This document shows positions 24,271 through 31,411 of a stretch of DNA of 64,000 nt, piece by piece; the first letter of the stretch is position 1; the number at the start of each line of letters is the position of its first letter. The position numbers and the translations under genes were made by a program. The DNA lies in contig DXGM01000027.1 in the NCBI GenBank assembly GCA_019113915.1, forward strand, positions 78,767 through 142,766, read 5' to 3'. The notes under the pieces are model-generated. The model ran no database searches and had not been told where the DNA came from. It was given only the letters and a program-made list of their open reading frames with translations. Source of the DNA: Candidatus Gordonibacter avicola (GTDB lineage Bacteria > Actinomycetota > Coriobacteriia > Coriobacteriales > Eggerthellaceae).

Positions 24271-26585
24271 CAGTACACCAGCTTTCCAAAACGCTCGGCG
24301 AAATCTTTCAGATCAAGATCGTAGTTCTCGGTAAGGGGGCTCACGTTGCACAGGCTGTTCTTAAACGGGGCACCATACCCCAGCTTGCCAATTCGCTTAT
24401 GCGGAACGAGACAGTTGCAGTTGCTCTTCCACACGCCGAACAAGCTTGGCTCTTCCGGGTCATCCTCGGGGAACCACCAGCCATGATGCGCATGCACGGT
24501 CCCTGGGTACACCGTGGGCGTAACCTTTGCCTTAAACTTGGCTTGACCAAACTGGTTTTCTATGAGAACCCACTGACCATCCGCCACGCCGCGTTTCTTT
24601 GCGTCATCGGGGTGTATCTCCAAAAGCGGGTTAGGCACCAGTTCACGCAGCGGCACCACCTGGCGGTGCTCCGAGTGGAACGAAGCGTATTCACGTGCCC
24701 CTGTCATGAGGATGAATGGGTATTTCTCCGCAATCTCAGGCGTGGAAACCGGGCTAAAGGGCGGCTCCTGATAGTACGGAAGCGGATCGTCTCCGTAGTA
24801 CTGGAACAGATACGAATAGAATTCAAACCGTCCGGAACGCGTGTTGAAGCCCAGTTCGCCGTTTGGACGCAGCAGCCCCTTCTCGTACTTCCGATATGTT
24901 ACGCCGCGCTTGTGGTACACTTTGTCGCGTAGTTCGGCAAACGTCATTTCACGGGCAATACGCACGTCAGCGATGAAGTCGTGCAGATCAGCGTACGTGC
25001 CGTCGTTCCATATTTCAGGATTCAGGCGCTTACCCAATTCCCAGATAACTTGATAGTCATCCTTGCACTCCCCCACCGTGATAGCCTTATTCGTGGCACC
25101 GTACGTGACCGGAGATAGCGTGTAATGGGTCATATTAATGGAATCCTTCTCCGCCGCCGTGGCCAGCGGCAGGAAGATGTCACAGCACGCCTGGATGGTG
25201 GGCGTTATGAACAGGTCCGTGCCAATGCCGAAGTCCAGCTTCGACAGCGCTTTATGCCAACGCTGCGGCTGAGCGCTATTGGTAGGCGAAAGCAAGTTAT
25301 TCGACTGAACAATAACCATGTGGAACTCGTAGGGGTCGCCCGTCTCAAGCGCGTCGAGCAGCAGGTCAGCGTGCGCATTGAGGATGGAGTTCACATAGTA
25401 TGGGTACTGATCCATGCCAATGGTCTTCGCACGCAAGTCGGGGTCGAGCTTATTCCATCCATAGTTAGGCACTACGGTATCATCCTGGAATTCGCCGCCC
25501 ATCAGCTGCCCACCGGGTACGTCCAGGTTCCCGGTAAGCGCCATGAGGGACAGGATGCAGTGGCCTGCCTGCACGCCATTTTGCTGCTGGTCGATAGCAA
25601 GGCCCCACGCGATGGAAGCGGGCTTGGCCTTCGCATACGTACGAGCGACCGCGTAGATATCCTCCACGTTGAGGCCGCAGATCTCGGCCGCACGCTCGGG
25701 AGGCATCTCCTTGGCACGCTCTGCCAATTCCTCAAAACCCCACGTCCAGCGCTCTACGAAATCGTGGTCATACAATTCTTCGGTCACGATGATGTTGATA
25801 AGGGCCAGCCCAAGCGCCGCGTCGGTGCCGGGGCGAAGCCTGAGCTGCAGGACGGCGCGTGTCGTGAGCCAGTTCACACGCGGGTCAATGGCAATGAGTT
25901 TTGCACCGCAACGCATGAGGTCAAGCACGGCATGACCAAACAAGCCATCACCGTTTGACGCAAGTGGCTGTTTACCCCACACCATGATAACCTCGGGCAC
26001 CACATAATCTGGATCATCATAACCACCGGGAAGTCCGCCAGCGTAATCGATCTCAGGGTATCCAACGCCTGAAGCAAACATGGCGCTGGCACAGCGCGGC
26101 TCATAGCAGGCGTAGCCCGACTGCGTGTAAGCCGAGTTTGGCGTTCCGAACACTGCATGCGCCAGCGTCTGTGAAAGAATGCCGCCATCGCGTCCAGTGC
26201 CGCTCAAAAGACAGATGCTCTCCGCACCGTACTTCTCTTTAATTTCCGTCGTTTTGCGCTCGATGATGTCGAAAGCATCGTCCCACGTAGTGCGCTCCCA
26301 CTTGTCTTTGCCGCGGTCTTCGCGGGCTCGCTTTAAGGGATGAATCACTCGTGACGGATTGTAGATATAGTCCTTCAGTGCCAAGCATCGCACGCACAGA
26401 CGCCCATTGGTGACAGGGTTATTCTCATCTCCCTCAACCTTTTCCAACACGCCGTCCTTAACGTACAGCTTGACGCCGCAACCGACGGGATGACATCCAG
26501 GAGGTGACCAGATTGAAGAGCGTGTGACCGTATAGTCCCCCTCTTCATAGCACCACGGTTTATCCAGATCGTTCTCAAATTTCAT
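24270..26585 (-). CDS. Molybdopterin (bis-MGD) oxidoreductase, catechol-dehydroxylase/acetylene-hydratase-like
   Basis: A 771-residue DMSO-reductase-superfamily enzyme; ATG 26585 follows GGGGG and an in-frame extension to 26654 is not supported. The N terminus carries GCHPVGCG (C31, C36) and RLCVRC (C64, C67) for a 4Fe-4S cluster. C159 in GYACYEPR aligns with the metal-ligand Cys of this branch. LINIIVTEELYDHDFVERWTWGFEEL and TRSGRFEFYS match acetylene hydratase and related gut aryl dehydroxylases. Relative to the paralogue at 31412, the first motif Cys is replaced by Ser (S24). No twin-arginine signal is seen, so it is cytoplasmic. Substrate unknown; removal or reduction of a phenolic group is an inference. 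Confidence 0.9.
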   Translation of the reverse strand: MKFENDLDKPWCYEEGDYTVTRSSIWSPPGCHPVGCGVKLYVKDGVLEKVEGDENNPVTNGRLCVRCLALKDYIYNPSRVIHPLKRAREDRGKDKWERTTWDDAFDIIERKTTEIKEKYGAESICLLSGTGRDGGILSQTLAHAVFGTPNSAYTQSGYACYEPRCASAMFASGVGYPEIDYAGGLPGGYDDPDYVVPEVIMVWGKQPLASNGDGLFGHAVLDLMRCGAKLIAIDPRVNWLTTRAVLQLRLRPGTDAALGLALINIIVTEELYDHDFVERWTWGFEELAERAKEMPPERAAEICGLNVEDIYAVARTYAKAKPASIAWGLAIDQQQNGVQAGHCILSLMALTGNLDVPGGQLMGGEFQDDTVVPNYGWNKLDPDLRAKTIGMDQYPYYVNSILNAHADLLLDALETGDPYEFHMVIVQSNNLLSPTNSAQPQRWHKALSKLDFGIGTDLFITPTIQACCDIFLPLATAAEKDSINMTHYTLSPVTYGATNKAITVGECKDDYQVIWELGKRLNPEIWNDGTYADLHDFIADVRIAREMTFAELRDKVYHKRGVTYRKYEKGLLRPNGELGFNTRSGRFEFYSYLFQYYGDDPLPYYQEPPFSPVSTPEIAEKYPFILMTGAREYASFHSEHRQVVPLRELVPNPLLEIHPDDAKKRGVADGQWVLIENQFGQAKFKAKVTPTVYPGTVHAHHGWWFPEDDPEEPSLFGVWKSNCNCLVPHKRIGKLGYGAPFKNSLCNVSPLTENYDLDLKDFAERFGKLVY

Positions 26586-26880
26586 AGTGAAACCCCCATT
26601 GCCTTCGTCACCTGTCGCCGGCCGTGCGAAAAAGGTGAGCTGATACGATGACACGTGTCTGGCAACCTCAGTCTAACAAGCGGCTGAGACGGCGCACATG
26701 CGAGCCTTTTCTTACTTTTTGCGCAGAAAAGCGCGGCTTCAGCGGACTTCGTATTGTGTCAATAGGTACTTCGTCGTATTCAGATGATGAAACGTTCGTA
26801 TTGTTTACCTTGCCCGGAGACGCGACACTGAACGAAACCGGGGGTTTCCCGCTGCTAGCCGACCAAAGGAGGCAGGGATT
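26586..26880. promoter_or_regulatory. Divergent control region with spaced direct repeats
   Basis: Between the molybdoenzyme operon (minus) and the zinc-ribbon gene (plus). TTCGTATTGT occurs exactly at 26748-26757 and 26795-26804, 47 bases start to start, with a partial copy TTCGTCGTATT at 26770-26780 between them. Such phased repeats fit a LuxR-family activator site, and a LuxR gene lies in the same cluster. No other gene is seen. Confidence 0.5.
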
Positions 26881-27084
26881 ATGTGCGGCTACGCGTGCAG
26901 CCACTGCGGAAGATGTAAGGGAAGCAAGAACGTAGACGGGGCGTACTGCTTCTTCTGTGGCACCATGAACAGCCGAAACACTGTTCGCTGCCAAGCGTGT
27001 GGAGCAGCACTACCTGCCCCGCCGGGAGTAGCCATAAAAAACGATTGGCGATCTGAAGCCATTCTCAAGACGAAAGATGCTTAA
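26881..27084 (+). CDS. Small six/seven-Cys zinc-ribbon protein (paralogue of 35404-35604)
   Basis: A 67-residue protein with a strong SD (AAAGGAGG, 8 bases before ATG). Cysteines at 6, 9, 12, 23, 26, 37 and 40 form CxxCGxC, CxxC and CxxCG motifs, followed by PAPPG and a short polar tail. The spacing of the last four Cys is identical in the protein at 35404-35604, which also sits next to a LuxR-type regulator of a molybdoenzyme locus. It likely binds two zinc ions. Its 3' end overlaps the convergent LuxR gene by 20 bases. Function unknown; a regulator partner or metal-delivery role are possibilities. Confidence 0.75.
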   Translation: MCGYACSHCGRCKGSKNVDGAYCFFCGTMNSRNTVRCQACGAALPAPPGVAIKNDWRSEAILKTKDA

Positions 27085-27943
27085 TCCCTTCTCCAAGCAA
27101 GGCAGCTTGCGTCCTATTGTTAACGTTGAGCTTTGCAAAAATGTTCTCCAAATGCTTGCGCACGGTATGCTTGCTGATGAACAAGCTCTGCGATATCTCA
27201 ACGTTGGACATTCCGCTTGACACCATGCCGAGAATTTCTTGTTCCCTCTTGGTAAGTCCTTCAAGCAGCGCGCGCTCTTTAGCGTCAAACGCCGGCTCAG
27301 TATACGTGGACACTCGTGCTTCGACCACCCCTAAGGACCCTCGTTCATCAAGTGCTTCCTTCAAAAAGTGAATAAGATCTTCTTCGACACGAAGATGATC
27401 AGCTTTGCGGGTGTCTTGCACCAGTTTCATGAGGTCGACATAGGAGCCGCAAAGATGCCCGATGACAGGAAGCCACTTTCGCTCCTTCTCAGACCACGCA
27501 TAACTTCGATCAATGGCCGAAAGGGTAAACCAACCATGCAGGCCTTTTCTACTCACAATGGGAATGTGAGCAGCGCATCCTTCATCAAAAACGTTCCCCA
27601 TAAGAGATTTTGTTTGATCGTAGTCATCAACGAACATTGCCTTGCGTGCAATACGGTAGGGCTTTATAAATTCCTCATTCTCGTTGATCATACTTTCGAA
27701 TTCATCCATGGGCACGTCGTAGCCCTTTTGAAGAATGAGATGGCTTTTCTCGGTATCGGTCTCGTCTTCGGTGTAGTAAACCGTCATCCGAAAATGGGGA
27801 TAGAATGTCTCCAGCACATAGGCAAAGCACTCCAGCGTTTCTTCAGGAGAACGGCATTCCTCACCTAAAACATCAACTAGTTCGTAGATAAAATTGATCC
27901 AAGAAAAAGATGTGCCGTCGTCGGTTCGTTTCAGATCGTCCAT
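27065..27943 (-). CDS. LuxR-family transcriptional regulator with N-terminal GAF-like sensor
   Basis: A 292-residue soluble protein. Residues about 20-195 form a GAF/PAS-like input domain (FRMTVYYTEDETDTEKSHL, KAMFVDDYDQTKSL, HIPIVSRKGLHGWFTL). Residues about 228-285 are a LuxR helix-turn-helix: LTKREQEILGMVSSGMSNVE, then ISQSLFISKHTVRKHLENIF and AKLNVNNRTQAALLG. No membrane helix, unlike the regulator of the third molybdoenzyme locus. SD GAGGGGTGG precedes ATG 27943. It probably senses the substrate of the adjacent molybdoenzyme and acts at 26586-26880. Confidence 0.9.
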   Translation of the reverse strand: MDDLKRTDDGTSFSWINFIYELVDVLGEECRSPEETLECFAYVLETFYPHFRMTVYYTEDETDTEKSHLILQKGYDVPMDEFESMINENEEFIKPYRIARKAMFVDDYDQTKSLMGNVFDEGCAAHIPIVSRKGLHGWFTLSAIDRSYAWSEKERKWLPVIGHLCGSYVDLMKLVQDTRKADHLRVEEDLIHFLKEALDERGSLGVVEARVSTYTEPAFDAKERALLEGLTKREQEILGMVSSGMSNVEISQSLFISKHTVRKHLENIFAKLNVNNRTQAALLGEGIKHLSS

Positions 27944-28085
27944 GCGACCACCCCTCGCACTATCAGCGTCTTTTGGTCGAAGACCTACTGCTCCCCTGTG
28001 CTTAGATGGCTCAGATTATACAAGTAAACGCGAGTTACCCACTGACGAAAGTTCCCGTACGAAAGTTTTTTCGCGTAGCCGCTTG

Positions 28086-28110
28086 ACCCCGACGTTGCGT
28101 CGGGGTTTTT
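28086..28110 (+). terminator. Terminator-like hairpin ahead of an MFS gene (possible attenuator)
   Basis: ACCCCGAC (28086-28093) pairs with GTCGGGGT (28099-28106) over a 5-base loop, followed by TTTTT. It lies 34 bases upstream of the MFS start and downstream of no plus-strand gene, so it may end a short leader transcript. Confidence 0.65.
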
Positions 28111-28143
28111 ACTGCTTTCTGTTGTTTACAGAAAGGACTTCCT

Positions 28144-29445
28144 ATGACGCGTTCTCTTGCTCCCCGGTTTTTGTTATCGGGCGCGCTTTCGCTGTTGGGT
28201 AACTCGGTGGCCGGTGTGGCGTTGCCGCTTGTGTTGTTGGCGACCACCGGCGACGCATTGGCGGCAGGTACGTTGGCGCTTATTTGCGCGGTGCCGCAGA
28301 TGCTCATTGGCATTGCGGGCGGGGCGGCGCTCGACCGCTTCAACCGGCGCGACATTTCTATTCTTTCCGACCTTGTGTCGGCCGTGAGCGTGGCGCTTAT
28401 CCCTGTGGTGGATATGGTGTGGGGGCTGAACTTCGGGTGGTTTATCGTGTTGGGCCTGATGGGAGCTGTGGGCGATATCCCGGGTATGACTGCACGCGAT
28501 GCCCTTCTGCCTGCTGTCGTGGAGCGCGACGGGCGCGACTTGCAGCGGTTCATGGGGCTGTCACAGTCGCTCGATTCGCTCACTACTATTGTGGGCCCGG
28601 CGCTCGCGGCGCTGTTCATAGGCGCGGTGGGCGGCGTGCCGTCGCTCTGGTTCACGGCGACGCTCTCGATGCTGGCCGCGCTCGTCACCTGCACCTTGCC
28701 GCATTCGGTGGGCGCGGAGGGTCTGCGCGATGCCGCCCACAGCGAAGGGCGCGGCGCGGTGGCTTCGGCGTTTCATGCGCTGCGCACCGGTGTGCGCGTA
28801 CTGTTCCGCACTGACGGCATTCTGACCGCTTCCACGCTGCTTTCGTTCGGCATTGTGATGGTGATGGGGTCGTTCCAGGGTCTGGTACTGCCCGTGCACT
28901 TCACGGAGAATGGGCATCCCGAACTGCTGGGCTATGTGTTGTCGGCCATGTCGTTTGGCCTGTTGGCAAGCTCGCTTGGGTATGCGGCGGTGGCACCAAA
29001 GCTCTCGAGACGCGCCTGGTATGTACTCTCGCTCGTCGGCATGGCGGCGGGTGTGGCGGTGCTCGGAACGCTGCCGGACTTCCCGTTCATGCTGGCAGGC
29101 GCGGTGCTCTTGGGCGTGAGTGCAGGGCCGGCCTCGGCGCTGCTGGGATTCTTCATGTTCGACCGCATTCCCGAGGAATCGCGCGGCAGTGCCCTTGGCA
29201 CGCAAAACTCGCTTATGCTGGTGGCTGCGCCGGTTGCCGTGTTCGCCACCTCGGCCGTCGTGAGTGTGTTCGGCGAAGGTGTGGCGGCGCTAGCCCTGGT
29301 AGGGTGCTGGATTGCGGTGTCGCTCTGGGCCGCCGCCACGAAGAGCATGCGCACACTCGACGAGGAAAAGCCCGCACCGGCCACCGCCCCCGAATCCACC
29401 GGCAGCGCATCAACTCAGCCCCAACCAGGTGATACATCCTGCTAA
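28144..29445 (+). CDS. MFS efflux-type transporter
   Basis: A 433-residue protein with 12 predicted helices and a Pro/Thr/Ser-rich C-terminal tail of about 30 residues. The loop between helices 2 and 3 reads LDRFNRRDISILSDLVSAV, the motif A of the MFS_3/EntS branch, which exports siderophores, macrolides or other drugs. MGAVGDIPGMTARDALLPAVV follows in helix 4-5. SD AGAAAGGAC precedes ATG 28144. A terminator-like hairpin lies in its leader, so expression may be attenuated. It is followed after 157 bases by the dehydrogenase gene in the same orientation. Confidence 0.85.
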   Translation: MTRSLAPRFLLSGALSLLGNSVAGVALPLVLLATTGDALAAGTLALICAVPQMLIGIAGGAALDRFNRRDISILSDLVSAVSVALIPVVDMVWGLNFGWFIVLGLMGAVGDIPGMTARDALLPAVVERDGRDLQRFMGLSQSLDSLTTIVGPALAALFIGAVGGVPSLWFTATLSMLAALVTCTLPHSVGAEGLRDAAHSEGRGAVASAFHALRTGVRVLFRTDGILTASTLLSFGIVMVMGSFQGLVLPVHFTENGHPELLGYVLSAMSFGLLASSLGYAAVAPKLSRRAWYVLSLVGMAAGVAVLGTLPDFPFMLAGAVLLGVSAGPASALLGFFMFDRIPEESRGSALGTQNSLMLVAAPVAVFATSAVVSVFGEGVAALALVGCWIAVSLWAAATKSMRTLDEEKPAPATAPESTGSASTQPQPGDTSC

Positions 29446-29602
29446 GCGTCACCTTCGCCACACGCTGGTTATCAACCTGATTTCGCGCGGGTCGCGCCTT
29501 TCCAACGGACGCGCGGGCGGCGGAAACGGCCGGCGCGGGCGCTCCTATGATGCGGAGGAATGCTTGGGCGCTTGTGCGCCCTCCGACGAAAGGAGCGCCA
29601 TC

Positions 29603-31129
29603 ATGGCAAAAACAGCCCTGGTTACCGGCGCGACGAGCGGCATCGGCGAGTCCCTCTGCCTGCTGTTCGCCAGCGACGGTTATGATTTGGTTACCGTGGC
29701 CCGCGACGAAGAGTCCCTGAAAAAGCAGGCGGAGGAACTGCGCGCCCTTGATGTGGACGTACTGCCCGTCGCCTGCGACCTCTCCGACCCGAATTCCGCG
29801 CGCACCATCTTTAAGCGCGTAAAGGAAGCCGGCAAGGAAATTGAAATCCTTGTGAACGACGCTGGCTATAGCCCGGCCGGCCGGTTCTCGGAGTTGTCCG
29901 TGGCCGACATCCGCGCGATGCTCCAGGTGAGCGTCACCAGCTTGGCCGAACTCACCAACGTGTTTCTGCAGCCCATGCTGGAGCGCGGGCACGGTCGCAT
30001 CCTCAACATGAGTTCAATGATGGCGAAAACGCCGTGCCCCTACAATGCCCTTTACGGCGCGGCGAAGGTGTTCGTGCTGTCGTTCTCCACGGCGCTTGCG
30101 CACGAACTGCGCGGCTCGGGCGTGACCGTGACCACCGTGTGCCCCGGCGCCACGCGCACGAACTTCCCGAAGAACGCCGGCATTGAAGGCGCTCCTGCGT
30201 GGAAATATTTCTCCATGAGCGCTGATGAGACAGCCATTCGCGTGTACCGCGCGCTCATGCGCGGCGAGCTGTGCGCCGTCACCGGCTGGTACAACAAAGT
30301 GGGTGCGTTCGGCGTGCGCTTCATGCCGATGGGCTTCCAGCTGATGGCCGGCGAGTGGCTCATGGGCACGCGCACCCATCCGCTCGATCACGAGGGCACC
30401 GAGGAAGGTGCTGGTCAGCGTGGCGAAGGTGCGGACGGAAAGGGCCAAAGCGGGCAAAGTCAAAGCGAAGGGCGCAAGGATGGCGACCAGCGCGGTGGGA
30501 AGGCCGACGCACGCAAGGACGACAAGGGCAGCAGCGCCCCGCACTACCAGCGAGAACATCCCTTGGGCCGCGATGGCCAGCGCGGCTGGTACGACGGCGG
30601 CCGCGAGGCGCGCGTGAGCCCCTGGGTATTTGCCGCCCGCAAGGTTTCAGGTATCCCAGCCATCATTCGCCACGAGCGCTCGGCACGCGTGGCTCCTTGG
30701 GAAGGTCGCCCTCAGCGCGTGCAGCAGCCCGCGGGTGCACAACCGATGGGCTCCACCCCTCCCCGCGAGAACCGCGCGGGTGACCCCTGCGGCGGTGGCG
30801 TCGGCTGGCGCGCAAACACGCTCGGCTGCAAGATCTATCGTGAAGAAGGCGGCCGCGGCCAGCAGCAGAACCAAGGTCAAAGCCAGGGTCAGGCCCAGGG
30901 CCAGCGTCAAAAGCAGGAGCAATCCCAAAGCAAACCTCAAGCCCAAAGCCAAAGCCAATCCCAAGGCCAGCAGCAACACGTTCCCAGCAACATGCCACAC
31001 TCCGAGGCTGACAAGCCCAACACAAACATGCCAAAGCCCCAACCCGGCCCCGGCAAGTACGCCGGCCCTACTCGCGACGGCGAGCCCGCCGATCTCGGCC
31101 GCTTCACCCAGCGCGGCTCCAGGCATTAG
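29603..31129 (+). CDS. Short-chain dehydrogenase with long low-complexity C-terminal tail
   Basis: A 508-residue protein; ATG 29603 has GAAAGGAG upstream. Residues 1-255 are a classical SDR: TGATSGIGES nucleotide loop, ACDLSDP, NDAGYSPAG, and the Ser and YGAAK of the active site, with VCPGATRTNF. The remaining 250 residues are hydrophilic and compositionally extreme: a Gly/Glu/Lys/Asp stretch, a segment RVSPWVFAARKVSGIPAIIRH, then runs of Gln, Gly and Ser (GQSQGQAQGQ and similar). Typical SDRs end near residue 250-280. The reading frame stays open with no stop through the tail, so it is translated as one protein. The tail may mediate assembly, surface binding or phase separation. Confidence 0.85.
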   Translation: MAKTALVTGATSGIGESLCLLFASDGYDLVTVARDEESLKKQAEELRALDVDVLPVACDLSDPNSARTIFKRVKEAGKEIEILVNDAGYSPAGRFSELSVADIRAMLQVSVTSLAELTNVFLQPMLERGHGRILNMSSMMAKTPCPYNALYGAAKVFVLSFSTALAHELRGSGVTVTTVCPGATRTNFPKNAGIEGAPAWKYFSMSADETAIRVYRALMRGELCAVTGWYNKVGAFGVRFMPMGFQLMAGEWLMGTRTHPLDHEGTEEGAGQRGEGADGKGQSGQSQSEGRKDGDQRGGKADARKDDKGSSAPHYQREHPLGRDGQRGWYDGGREARVSPWVFAARKVSGIPAIIRHERSARVAPWEGRPQRVQQPAGAQPMGSTPPRENRAGDPCGGGVGWRANTLGCKIYREEGGRGQQQNQGQSQGQAQGQRQKQEQSQSKPQAQSQSQSQGQQQHVPSNMPHSEADKPNTNMPKPQPGPGKYAGPTRDGEPADLGRFTQRGSRH

Positions 31130-31411
31130 CAAGTAACCCATTTCCCGTTTCCGATGCCGACGTCCCCAAAGGGCGCCGGCATCGCGCATCTCCAGAAGCA
31201 GTTTCCCCAGATCAATCCAGGTAATACCATCGGTATGAGAAGACGGTACATACAGAAATCACCTCCCTTCTCCCCCCAATACGTGAAGTGAGCGATTTCC
31301 CCCTGTGCACACATGTGAAAAGGTATGCACAGGGGGTTTGGCTTGGGGCGCAGCAGTAGCCGCCAAGCCACCAAGCTCATCGTTCGAAGAGACGAAAGGA
31401 GAGGGAGCTTC
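31130..31411. promoter_or_regulatory. Upstream region of third molybdoenzyme locus, two inverted repeats
   Basis: CGATGCCG (31152-31159) with CGGCATCG (31177-31184) forms a hairpin just past the dehydrogenase stop and may end that transcript. CCCCCTGTGCA (31299-31309) and TGCACAGGGGG (31325-31335) are perfect 11-bp arms with a 15-base spacer, 77 bases before the molybdoenzyme ATG, and could be an operator or a leader hairpin. No gene seen. Confidence 0.5.
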
